DNA of 64,000 nucleotides. It comes from CATQHD01 sp965243165 (GTDB lineage Bacteria > Actinomycetota > Acidimicrobiia > Spongiisociales > Spongiisociaceae). The stretch lies in contig OZ251535.1 in the NCBI GenBank assembly GCA_965243165.1, positions 248,001 to 312,000 of the forward strand. Reading direction: 5' to 3'. The translations under genes and the position numbers were made by a program. Below, piece after piece: positions 42,742 through 50,992 of the stretch. The notes beneath the pieces are model-generated. The model saw nothing but the letters and a program-made list of their open reading frames with translations. It did not search any database and was not told the origin of the DNA. How positions within the stretch are numbered: position 1 is the stretch's first letter; each line of letters begins with the position of its first letter.

Positions 42742-44429
42742 GCACCGTTTCGCACAACGGCCAGACCCGGCCGCTGGTAACAGGCAGGACCATCTTCGAC
42801 TACGCCGACGAGCTGGCGGTGGAGGTGCCCACCTCCTGCCGCCGCACCGGCCAGTGCCACGAGTGCGTGGTGGAGATAACCGGCGGCATGGACTCCTTGG
42901 CGGCGCGCACCGAGGCCGAGGGTTTCCTGCGCGGCGGCTTCCGGCTGGCCTGCCAAGCCCGGATCGTGGACGGCGGCCGGCCCATCGGCTTCGCCCCTCT
43001 GCGCCGCCGGCCGAGGATCCTCGAGCCGGACCGGAGCGCCGATCCAGGGGGGGCGCTCGATCCGATGGTCACCCGGAACGGGAACGAAGTCGAGTACGGG
43101 GGCGAGGCGGTGGACCGTTACCGGGGCGGCATGTACGGCTTGGCGGTGGACCTGGGCACCACGACCGCGGTGCTGGAGCTGGTGGACCTGGAAACGGGGC
43201 GCAGCGCGGCGGTGGCTAGCTTCGAGAACCCGCAGGGGTTCGGCGGCAGCGACGTGATGAACCGCATCTCCTACGAGGCCCGCCCCGGCGTGGAGGGCGA
43301 GCTGCAGAAGGCGGCGGTCACCGCCGTCAACCAAGGGATACGGCAGATGACTTCCCGCATCGGACAGCGGCCCTCCCGCATCTACGAGATAGTGGCGGCT
43401 GCCAACTCCACCATGCGGGACATCCTGTTCGGGTTGAACGTCCAGAGCATCGGCCAGAAGCCCTACAAATCCCTGGTCGAGCACGATTACCTGGCGGGGC
43501 GGAGGCCGCACACCGCGCTGCTGGCCGACAGCCGCACCCTCGGCATCAGGGCCAACCGGCGGGCCAAGGTGTACGGCCTGCCGCTCATCGCCAGCCACGT
43601 GGGCGGCGACACCGCCGCCTGCCTGGAGGCCGTGCGGCTCGGCCGAGGGGGGCGCACCGAGATGCTGATCGACATGGGCACCAACACCGAGGTGGTGCTC
43701 CATCACCGGGGCCGGATGTACGCCGCCTCCTGTCCGGCCGGCCCTGCCTTCGAGGGGGGGCTGATCACCTACGGGATGAGGGCCTACGAAGGGGCCATCG
43801 AGTCCATCCGGCCGGCGGCGGGGTCGAACGGGTCGGCTTTCGAGTACACCACCATCGGAGGGGCGCCGGCCGCCGGGATATGCGGCTCCGGCCTGACGGA
43901 TCTGTTGGCGGTGCTGCGGCGGGGCGGCGTCATGACCGAGCGGGGCGTGTTCACCGCCGACCGGAGGCAGTTCTCCATCGACGTGGTCCCCGAGCGGGGC
44001 ATCACCTTCTCCAAGCAGGACGCCGGCAACCTCGCCCAGGCCAAGGCGGCCAACTACTGCGGCCAGCTGATCGTGATGCGGACCGCCGGGGTGGAACCGT
44101 CGGACATCGACAGGCTCTACCTGGCGGGCGGCTTCGCCACCTACCTGAACGTGCGCAACGCGGTGGACATCGGCCTGATCGCCCCGGTGCCGGAGGAACG
44201 GGTCGTCAAAGTCGGCAACGCCGCCATCGACGGGGCCAGGGCGCTGCTGCTGGACCGGTCGAAGCGGCGGAGGGCGGAGGAGGAAGCCAAACGGGTCGCA
44301 CACATCGAGCTGGAGACCACCCCCGACTTCTTCGACATCTTCGTCGAGGGCTGCCAGCTCAAGCCGATGCCGTCCGTTCTGCCGCCCGCGCCGATACCCG
44401 CCGCATCCGCCCCGGCGCTGGTCTCATGA
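42738..44429 (+). CDS. RACE-type ATP-dependent corrinoid activator (ferredoxin-like + ASKHA domain)
   Basis: A 563-residue reductive activator of corrinoid enzymes. The N-terminal 2Fe-2S domain has TSCRRTGQCHECVVEI and a fourth Cys in RLACQARI. After a linker comes the ASKHA ATPase-like domain (DUF4445 type): YGLAVDLGTTTAVLELVDL, GGSDVMNRISYEA, ASHVGGDTAACLEAV, LIDMGTNTEVVLHH, SCPAGPAFEGG, GICGSGLTDLLA and LYLAGGFATYLNV. These proteins reduce inactive Co(II) corrinoid to Co(I) using ATP. GTG 42738 overlaps the stop of the small Cys gene. The presence of an activator supports a working corrinoid methyl-transfer cycle. Confidence 0.92.
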   Translation: MSTVSHNGQTRPLVTGRTIFDYADELAVEVPTSCRRTGQCHECVVEITGGMDSLAARTEAEGFLRGGFRLACQARIVDGGRPIGFAPLRRRPRILEPDRSADPGGALDPMVTRNGNEVEYGGEAVDRYRGGMYGLAVDLGTTTAVLELVDLETGRSAAVASFENPQGFGGSDVMNRISYEARPGVEGELQKAAVTAVNQGIRQMTSRIGQRPSRIYEIVAAANSTMRDILFGLNVQSIGQKPYKSLVEHDYLAGRRPHTALLADSRTLGIRANRRAKVYGLPLIASHVGGDTAACLEAVRLGRGGRTEMLIDMGTNTEVVLHHRGRMYAASCPAGPAFEGGLITYGMRAYEGAIESIRPAAGSNGSAFEYTTIGGAPAAGICGSGLTDLLAVLRRGGVMTERGVFTADRRQFSIDVVPERGITFSKQDAGNLAQAKAANYCGQLIVMRTAGVEPSDIDRLYLAGGFATYLNVRNAVDIGLIAPVPEERVVKVGNAAIDGARALLLDRSKRRRAEEEAKRVAHIELETTPDFFDIFVEGCQLKPMPSVLPPAPIPAASAPALVS

Positions 44430-45448
44430 ACCGCCCCCGCTTCACCGTGGTCGGCGAGAACATCCACACCAGCCGGATAGTTCTCAAGAAGGGCAAGCGC
44501 TTCACCAGCGAGAACGGAGTCGAGGGGGTGCCCTTCACCGCAGAGGACGGGGCCGCCCGGCTGCTCGAGGCATCCGAATCGATGCGGCGGAGCAAGGCCT
44601 ACGAAGAAGGCCGGGTGCGCCACATCGCCCTGGCGGTGGAGGCGGCGATGGACGGCGGCGGGGGCGGGGAGGACGGCCTCGAATACCTGCGGAGGGCGGT
44701 GCTGAAACAGGAGCGGGCGGGCGCCCACTACCTGGACGTGAACGTGGACGAGATCTCGCTCAAGACCGCGGAGCAGCGGGCGGCGATGGTGTGGCTGGTC
44801 GGGTTCGTCCGGTCGGTCACCGCCCTGCCGGTGTCGGTCGATTCCTCGGACATCTCGGTGATAGAAAGCGGACTGCGGGCCTGCGGAGGCGGGGAGGCGC
44901 CGTTGCTCAACTCGGCCTCGCTGGAACGGGTCGAAGCCCTCGACCTGGCCGTCGAATACGGGGCGAGGGTGATCGTTACCGCCGCCGGAGCGGACGGGAT
45001 GCCCTCCGACGCCGAAGAACGGATCGACAACGCCTCCCGCATGGTGGAATCCGCCCTGGAGAGGGGGCTGGAGGCGGCGGACGTCTTCGTCGACCCGCTG
45101 GTGTTCCCCATCTCGGTGGACAGTTCCTTCGGGCGGCACGCCTTGGACGCCATCCGGGAGATCCGCCGCCGCTTCGGCCCTGAGATCAACATCACCGGGG
45201 GCATGAGCAACGTTTCCTTCGGCATCCCCGCCCGCAGCGTGATGAACACCGTCTTCATCAACCTGGCGGTGGAAGCAGGCGCCGACAGCGGCATCATCGA
45301 CCCGGTGATGAACCCGATCGATGAAGTGCTCGCCGCCGACCGGCAGGCCGAGCCCTACCGAATCGCCGAAGACACCCTGCTCGGCCGGGACGAGTTCTGC
45401 ATGAATTACCTCAAAGCGTGGCGATCCGGACGGCTCCAGCCTCTATGA
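44426..45448 (+). CDS. Pterin-binding methyltransferase (corrinoid:tetrahydrofolate type, MT II)
   Basis: A 340-residue protein of the dihydropteroate-synthase-like superfamily, as in AcsE, MtrH and MetH pterin domains: FTVVGENIHTSR, AGAHYLDVNVDEIS, ALPVSVDSSDISVIESGL, LLNSASLERVE, FVDPLVFPISVD and ITGGMSNVSFGIP with conserved Asn-Val-Ser-Phe-Gly. It would take the methyl group from the corrinoid protein to tetrahydrofolate. ATG 44426 overlaps the activator stop by four bases. With it the operon has all four activities of a corrinoid demethylase: MT I, carrier, activator and MT II. Confidence 0.92.
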   Translation: MNRPRFTVVGENIHTSRIVLKKGKRFTSENGVEGVPFTAEDGAARLLEASESMRRSKAYEEGRVRHIALAVEAAMDGGGGGEDGLEYLRRAVLKQERAGAHYLDVNVDEISLKTAEQRAAMVWLVGFVRSVTALPVSVDSSDISVIESGLRACGGGEAPLLNSASLERVEALDLAVEYGARVIVTAAGADGMPSDAEERIDNASRMVESALERGLEAADVFVDPLVFPISVDSSFGRHALDAIREIRRRFGPEINITGGMSNVSFGIPARSVMNTVFINLAVEAGADSGIIDPVMNPIDEVLAADRQAEPYRIAEDTLLGRDEFCMNYLKAWRSGRLQPL

Positions 45449-45537
45449 AATCCGCCGCGAGGTAGACCGACAGCCCGCCGAGCGGAACAAGAACAGCAAG
45501 GTCTGACATCTGGCCTCCCTGTTCAACAGAGGCCTCT

Positions 45538-46866
45538 CTACTCATCTGCTGCAGCCCTCAGCAGGAATTTCTGGGCGCCTTCTCTATAGCCGGCGAGGGT
45601 TTCCATGAAGGGCTGGTTGACTTTGTTGAACTCATCCAGGAGGCTCGGCGGAGCTGCGCCCGTCCGAACATACAGCTCCGTCAATTTCTGGAAGATCGCT
45701 ATTCCTTCTTCGGCGCCCTCCAGATGGATGCAGACCTTTCCCAGCAGGATTTTCAGGTCGTTGCCCGTTATCTTCGGGCGCGGCGCCTCCTCTTCTGCGA
45801 ACGCGTCCAAAGGGGCGGGGGGCAAGGAAGGCGGACGGCTGAGCCGGTCGGCCGCATCCCGCACCTCCCCGAGGCCGTAGATGTCGGTGAGCCGATCGGG
45901 CCAAGCATCCTCTCCAAAACGGGCGCCCAGGAAAGCCCCGGTCATGGCTGCGACGGCGTCGGAGGCGCCGCCCGCGTTGACCGCGGCCAGCACCCCTTCT
46001 TCGGGGGTGCGGGCGTTGGCCGCATACCAGAAGGCCGCCGGCGCGGCCTCGGTGGCGAGATGGCCGGTGCGGCCCAGCATTTCCCCGGCCTGCCTCACCA
46101 ACGAATCGATCCGGAGTGCGCGCCCCGGGCCGGCCGGCTGCTGATTCAGCAACCGGGGCATCTGGTGCAGGCGGGCGTCCAGCCGCACCCCTTTCACCGC
46201 CCGCTGGTTGAAACGGGAGCAGATGCCGGCCGCCTCCGTCAGCCAGGCGGCGCCGAGAGGGCCGCTCCCGGCGGCGGCCAGCGCTACTCCGGCCGCCGCC
46301 GCGGCCGCGGCGGAGGAAGCAGTCGGGTGGCCGTGGGTGACCATCGCCGACAACGCCGCCTCGTAGGCCGCCCGAGACGGATCGCCCGTCCAGCGCAGAC
46401 CGAAGACGACGCAGCGGGCGGCGGCCGCCGCCCCGGCCGAACCGACGGCGGAGGCCGACCACCATGGGGCGCCTCGGTGCAGAGCCCGGCGGGACGTGCG
46501 GGCGCCGCCTCCTCCGAAACGGTGCGGCAACCCGGCCAGCCGCCTTGCGAAGCGCCTCGGATGGTCGATCGGGTCGGCCAACAAGCTGTCGGCGGTGATG
46601 AGGGTGAGCAGGGCGTCCTCGCCCAGCCCGGCCTGGGCAACGTGTCCCGTGATGCGTCCGAAGCGGGCGGCGATCTTCCTGCTGCTCCACCCTTCGACCG
46701 GCAGCCCGAGGGATCCTCCGACCGCGGCGCCGATCAGCGCCCCGCGGGCCCGGTCTCGGCGGGCGGGGGCAACCGCCGGGTCCCCGGCGGGCGGCGAACC
46801 TATCTGTTCGGCTGCGGCCTGCGCCGCCTCGGCGCCGAAGCGCCTCTCGACCTCTCTTGCTGTCAT
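45538..46866 (-). CDS. ADP-ribosylglycohydrolase-like protein with altered metal motifs
   Basis: A 442-residue protein. The DraG/ARH fold is marked by RARGALIGAAVGGSLGLPVEGW, LITADSLLADP, AALSAMVTHGHPTASSA and VNAGGASDAVAAMTGAFLGA. In active hydrolases the first metal motif is TDDT and the last GGDxDT. Here they read GEDA and GGASDA, so several metal-binding Asp/Thr are replaced and activity is doubtful. A C-terminal extension of about 90 residues (KITGNDLKILLGKVCIHLE onward) is helical and not part of the fold. ATG 46866 is chosen because AGGAGAAGGG lies just upstream. It is divergent from the NrtR-like regulator. Confidence 0.78.
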   Translation of the reverse strand: MTAREVERRFGAEAAQAAAEQIGSPPAGDPAVAPARRDRARGALIGAAVGGSLGLPVEGWSSRKIAARFGRITGHVAQAGLGEDALLTLITADSLLADPIDHPRRFARRLAGLPHRFGGGGARTSRRALHRGAPWWSASAVGSAGAAAAARCVVFGLRWTGDPSRAAYEAALSAMVTHGHPTASSAAAAAAAGVALAAAGSGPLGAAWLTEAAGICSRFNQRAVKGVRLDARLHQMPRLLNQQPAGPGRALRIDSLVRQAGEMLGRTGHLATEAAPAAFWYAANARTPEEGVLAAVNAGGASDAVAAMTGAFLGARFGEDAWPDRLTDIYGLGEVRDAADRLSRPPSLPPAPLDAFAEEEAPRPKITGNDLKILLGKVCIHLEGAEEGIAIFQKLTELYVRTGAAPPSLLDEFNKVNQPFMETLAGYREGAQKFLLRAAADE

Positions 46867-46909
46867 CGGTTCCCTTCTCCTCATCATCGGGTTCCTGGGT
46901 TCTTATCGG

Positions 46910-46944
46910 TTTGATTATAATGGTTGCTGAGGGTAATTATCAAA
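46910..46944. promoter_or_regulatory. Inverted repeat, candidate NrtR operator
   Basis: TTTGATTATAA (46910-46920) and TAATTATCAAA (46934-46944) form an imperfect inverted repeat with 13 bases between, centred in the AT-rich divergent promoter region. One to two turns of helix between half-sites suits a dimeric winged-helix regulator. The site would allow autoregulation and control of the ADP-ribosylglycohydrolase-like gene. Confidence 0.55.
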
Positions 46945-46977
46945 TCGGAAAAAAAATGTCTACTCTTGGCGGAGGCC

Positions 46978-48009
46978 ATGACCGAAACCATCACCGAGCA
47001 GCCCACCTACGAACCGAGGGACTACCCGCCCTTCGCGGTCACCGTCGACATCGCGCTGATGACGGTCGTGGACCGCGAGTTGCGGGTGCTGCTGATCCAG
47101 CGGGGAGAGCCTCCCCACCTGGGCGAATGGGCGCTGCCCGGCGGGTTCGTCCGCCCCGACGAGGATCTCGGCCAGGCCGCGGCGAGGGAGCTGCTCGAGG
47201 AAACGAACATCCATCGCGGCCAGGCCCACATGGAGCAGCTCGGCGCCTACGGCGAACCCGGCCGCGATCCCCGGATGCGGGTGGTAACGGTGGCGTACTG
47301 GGCGGTCGCCCCCCAGCTCAGAGAGGCGCCGAAGCCGCCGCCCGCCCCAGAGGAAAGATTGGAATTCGCCTTCAAGACGGGCGCAACCGCCCTGCTCGCC
47401 GCGGCGCCGGAGCAGACCGCCGAATTACGGGCGCCCCCGCCCTCGTACATACTCGAACACGACGCGCCGTCCAGCGCCGGGGGGAGCAGCAGGTTCGACC
47501 CTGCGGCTGACCGCAGGATCCGGGCCGCCCGGGAATCCGCTCTCCGCCGCCGCCGCCAAGATCAAGGGCCCCTGAAACCTCGCCGCGGCGGAGACGCCGC
47601 CCACGCCGAGATGGTGAGGTTGGCCGAGATCCAGAGCGGCCGATTGGCTCTGGCCTTCGATCACCTCCAGATCGTGGAGGACGCAGTGGACACGCTGCGC
47701 GCCCGCTTGGAGACCACCACCCTCGCTCACCGGTTCTGTCCGCCCGAGTTCACCATCCGCCAGCTGCAGGAGGTGTACGAGGCGGTGTGGGGCGCCAGGC
47801 TGGATGCGGGCAACTTCTACCGCGACATCCTGCAGCGCAAGGGTTTCCTCGCACCCGCCGAAGGCCGGACTCCCTCCGGCAAGCGGGGCGGCCGCCCGGC
47901 CCGGCTGTGGAAAGCCGGAGAGTCGCCCACCCTCGACCGCCCCTACTACCGGTCGCCGGGCCGAATCAGGTCGAAAGAGCGGGGCGAGGGCGGCGAAGAA
48001 CGTCCCTGA
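46978..48009 (+). CDS. NrtR-like Nudix/winged-helix regulator with central insertion
   Basis: A 343-residue protein. An N-terminal Nudix domain (residues about 15-130; Nudix box GGFVRPDED with ARELLEETNI) is followed by LAFDHLQIVEDAVDTLRARL and a winged helix (FCPPEFTIRQLQEVYEAV, LDAGNFYRDILQRKGFL). This is the NrtR architecture; NrtR repressors bind ADP-ribose or its products and control NAD metabolism and ADP-ribosyl hydrolase genes. Between the domains lies an extra segment of about 85 residues, Ala/Arg/Pro-rich (about 130-215), not usual in NrtR. The ATG at 46978 has GGAGG only two bases upstream, so an upstream in-frame TTG (46966) is possible. Confidence 0.85.
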   Translation: MTETITEQPTYEPRDYPPFAVTVDIALMTVVDRELRVLLIQRGEPPHLGEWALPGGFVRPDEDLGQAAARELLEETNIHRGQAHMEQLGAYGEPGRDPRMRVVTVAYWAVAPQLREAPKPPPAPEERLEFAFKTGATALLAAAPEQTAELRAPPPSYILEHDAPSSAGGSSRFDPAADRRIRAARESALRRRRQDQGPLKPRRGGDAAHAEMVRLAEIQSGRLALAFDHLQIVEDAVDTLRARLETTTLAHRFCPPEFTIRQLQEVYEAVWGARLDAGNFYRDILQRKGFLAPAEGRTPSGKRGGRPARLWKAGESPTLDRPYYRSPGRIRSKERGEGGEERP

Positions 48010-48135
48010 GGCCCCGCGCGGCGGCCCCGAGCAGGCCGCCGCCCCGCAACCGGCAGCCCCCCGGGACCGCACATACAACGGGTACTCGCCGCCGGGGCTC
48101 CGATATGAAGACCGCCGCGCCGGCGCCCTCCGCGG

Positions 48136-49302
48136 TCAGGCGGACCTCGCGGCGGCCTCGGCCGCCAGCCGGGCGGCCAAGCCGGGGTCGGAAGCGGCGT
48201 CGATGGCGGTCCAGGCCATGGCCACCGCCCCGGAGACGACCGCCTGGTCGGCCGCCGCCCGGGCGGCCGCATCGGTGAACCCCGGCTGGTGGTTGCCGGC
48301 GGGCAGCGAATCGATGCCGATGAAAGGATGGATGGAAGGGAGGCGCAGCGAGACGTTGCCCATGTCGGTGGAGACCGGGGGGATCGGACCGTCGCGGAAG
48401 GTGCGCCCCAGCCGCTCGGCGTTGCGCCGGTACAGCCCGGCGAGCTCCGCATGGTGCTCGAGATGGCTGTAGGGCGGATACGGAGAGGTGAGGGTCAGCT
48501 CCGCCCCCGAAGCAACGGCGCCCGCCTCGAAGCAGGCCGCCGCCCGCTCCCGCAGCGGGGCCAGATCGTCGATGCGCGGCGTGCGGATCATGTAGGAGGC
48601 CTCGGCCAGCGCCGGAATGATGTTGGCCGCCTCGCCGGCCTTGGTCACATAACCGTGTATCCGGTGGGCGGAGTCCAGATGCTGGCGAAGCAGCCCGACG
48701 GCCACCTGCGCCACCACCATGGCGTCGGCGGCGTTGATCCCCTGCTCGGGGAAGGCGGAGGCGTGGGCTTCCCGGCCCCGGTAGGAGATCTCCAGCCACT
48801 CGATGGCCAGCACCGGCGGAGCCTCCGCGTCGAAGGGCGCCGGGTGGATCATCATGGCCATATGGGCCGAGTCGAAGGCGCCTGCCTCCAGCAGCAGCAC
48901 CTTGCCGCCCCCTGCTTCTTCCGCCGGGGTGCCCAGCACCACCACCTCCAAGCCGACGTCGTCGGCCACCGCCGCCAACCCCAACCCGGCCCCCACCGCC
49001 GCCGCCGCGATCACGTTGTGACCGCAGGCGTGCCCGATCTCGGGCAGAGCGTCGTACTCGGCGCAGATCACCACCCGGAGCGGGCCGCCCCCGGCCGACG
49101 CCCGCAACGCGGTGGGAAGCCCCCCGCAACCGAGCTCCACCTCGAAGCCGGCCCGCTCCAGCGCCCCTGCCACCGAAGCCGCCGACCGCACCTCCTCGAA
49201 GGCCGTCTCCGCATAGCCGTGGATGTCATGACTCAACCGGATCAGATCGTCCCCGGCTTGGCCGACCACCCTCTGCGCCTCGGTCTTCGCATCTGACCCC
49301 AA
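48136..49302 (-). CDS. M20-family amidohydrolase/peptidase
   Basis: A 388-residue M20D-type metal hydrolase (aminoacylase, AbgA/AbgB or N-acyl amino acid amidohydrolase group). Metal and catalytic landmarks: VICAEYDALPEIGHACGHN (first ligands), LGTPAEEAGGGK (catalytic and metal Glu), MIHPAPFD, the dimerisation-domain turn GREAHASAFPEQGINAADA, and VSTDMGNVS with a C-terminal ligand region near HPFIGID. It hydrolyses an N-acyl or peptide-like amide; the substrate is not predictable. It stands alone on its strand. The coding start is ATG 49302. Confidence 0.88.
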   Translation of the reverse strand: MGSDAKTEAQRVVGQAGDDLIRLSHDIHGYAETAFEEVRSAASVAGALERAGFEVELGCGGLPTALRASAGGGPLRVVICAEYDALPEIGHACGHNVIAAAAVGAGLGLAAVADDVGLEVVVLGTPAEEAGGGKVLLLEAGAFDSAHMAMMIHPAPFDAEAPPVLAIEWLEISYRGREAHASAFPEQGINAADAMVVAQVAVGLLRQHLDSAHRIHGYVTKAGEAANIIPALAEASYMIRTPRIDDLAPLRERAAACFEAGAVASGAELTLTSPYPPYSHLEHHAELAGLYRRNAERLGRTFRDGPIPPVSTDMGNVSLRLPSIHPFIGIDSLPAGNHQPGFTDAAARAAADQAVVSGAVAMAWTAIDAASDPGLAARLAAEAAARSA

Positions 49303-49385
49303 GTTGCCTCCCTAACGGCTCGGCCCCGCCGCCGCCCAGCCGGTCCTGACAGAGGACAGCAAGGGCCCTACTTACGGCAGAGCGC

Positions 49386-49411
49386 TTGGCATACCTTACA
49401 CCCTGTGCCAA
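49386..49411. promoter_or_regulatory. Inverted repeat upstream of the M20 gene
   Basis: TTGGCA (49386-49391) and TGCCAA (49406-49411) form a perfect 6-bp inverted repeat with a 14-base spacer, 84 bp upstream of the M20 gene start. It may be an operator. The rest of the gap 49303-49565 contains no gene or RNA that I can support. Confidence 0.4.
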
Positions 49412-49565
49412 ACTCATTCACCTCAGCTCGCACCTTCCTAAGCACCCTAAGCGCCGGATGCGGCCGCGATGCTGTATGCGCTGGCCGCAAGGCGGCGGCA
49501 ACTACAGATCCCTTCGGTGGAAGGTGTCCAGCATCGGCCGCTGACGCTAGTCAACCCGCAGGGGC

Positions 49566-50828
49566 TCATTCATCTATCAAACCCCTCATTACAAGCCCTC
49601 CGAACAGATATTCTTCCTCTTTGCTCATAAGTTGCCCCCTAATTTCGTTGTCCTCAAACAATAGACCCGGATCAAAAGGCTGTATATTTGTCCCTCGGTC
49701 TCCACTGTTGAAGGTGAATAATCCTATATCATTATCGGTATTCAACCTTGCCTGCTTTAGTAATTCCCCGCAGAAGATAAGAGAGTGTGTGGTGACTATG
49801 ACTTGGTGTTCTCTGGATGAAAGAGAGATCAGCAATTGAGCTATCAGCTTGATTCGTCTGGGATGCACACCGTTTTCGGGTTCCTCGAATGCAATCAACG
49901 AACCGCCCCAGGGATTGACTGCGATGGCGCACAAGCCCAGCAGACGGAGTGTTCCCTCAGATACTACGCGGGCTGAGTAGTCGGTGCCGTTCTGATGAAC
50001 CGAAAGATCGAGCAGGCCGTTTTGTCTGTCGAGTTCGATATCAATCCCTTCTATACTCGGGATAATGGATTTCATGGTCCTCACGATAGCGTAGAAATGT
50101 TTAGCTTCTACAGATTTTAGTTTATGCAAAAATGGTAAGACGTTCTGACCAAAGATGCCGATATCTTCTATATCCATGGGTGCTCTGGGAGAACGCATGG
50201 CGAGTCGAGGATCCAAATAATAAGTCCGCCAATCGGCTAATTCGTTACGAACCCTTTCTATATATGAATAGGCAGGCTGGGTGAACCTCGGATCTGATAG
50301 AACTGCATAATTCAACTCGCGATCTTCACGTCGCGGGCTTCCTCCACTCTGTCTCCGAATGATATAACTGTCCTCTTTTGCTTCTATTGCAGGTCGACCA
50401 GTGCACTTCCTTTTACGGTTAAGAGCTGAGAGAAACTCATCTCGGTTTGATAGCTTTCCAGAATTAGTAGCTATCTCTACTGCGATTCGGTAGCGGTAGC
50501 TCTTGGTACCGGGGTTGACATCGTTTCTCAAGGCCAAGTCTGCCTCCAAAGAGAATTCTGCGGTCGGGGACGAAAGCAGTTCAGGAAGTCCACCCTCCGG
50601 AAACTCGAACATTTCATGCGGATAACCCCGTATGGGGCCCAGGAGGGCATCAGCCACCAGGGCATCGGCCAAGGTGCGCTGGGTACCGATCCGCGACAAC
50701 GCCTGTACAGCCTCGAGCAGGTTGCTCTTCCCCACCGCGTTGGGGCCGAAGAAGACCGCCAAGCGCGGCAACACCACCTCTGCGTCTCGGAAGGATTTGA
50801 AGTTTCGGACCCTGAGCCGCTTCAGCAT
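49566..50828 (-). CDS. AAA15-type ATPase (RecF/OLD-like), orphan
   Basis: A 420-residue ATPase of the SMC/RecF-like AAA group: LKRLRVRNFKSFRDAEVVLP, Walker A FFGPNAVGKSNLLEA, a long helical/insert middle, ABC-type signature region VSEGTLRLLGLCA, Walker B GSLIAFEEPENGVHP, and IVTTHSLIFCGEL (H-loop). No TOPRIM or other nuclease domain is fused. GC is clearly lower than in the flanking genes, apart from the N-terminal part. Such ATPases are often the core of phage-defence pairs, but no nuclease partner is adjacent: neighbours are an M20 hydrolase and an SDR. A housekeeping or defence role cannot be decided. GGAG precedes ATG 50828. Confidence 0.85.
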   Translation of the reverse strand: MLKRLRVRNFKSFRDAEVVLPRLAVFFGPNAVGKSNLLEAVQALSRIGTQRTLADALVADALLGPIRGYPHEMFEFPEGGLPELLSSPTAEFSLEADLALRNDVNPGTKSYRYRIAVEIATNSGKLSNRDEFLSALNRKRKCTGRPAIEAKEDSYIIRRQSGGSPRREDRELNYAVLSDPRFTQPAYSYIERVRNELADWRTYYLDPRLAMRSPRAPMDIEDIGIFGQNVLPFLHKLKSVEAKHFYAIVRTMKSIIPSIEGIDIELDRQNGLLDLSVHQNGTDYSARVVSEGTLRLLGLCAIAVNPWGGSLIAFEEPENGVHPRRIKLIAQLLISLSSREHQVIVTTHSLIFCGELLKQARLNTDNDIGLFTFNSGDRGTNIQPFDPGLLFEDNEIRGQLMSKEEEYLFGGLVMRGLIDE

Positions 50829-50992
50829 GAAATCTCCGGCAGGCAGCCTCGCCCGCTCGACGAGGTGTCTGTCAACCGTACCAACGCGGCGCCGAACCGG
50901 GGAGTCGAGACTCTCTCCTGACGGTACGATAGGATTGAGGCGGCGGGCGGCGCGGCCCGCTCCCGGCATTCGGCGTAGAAGGAGATGCGGCA

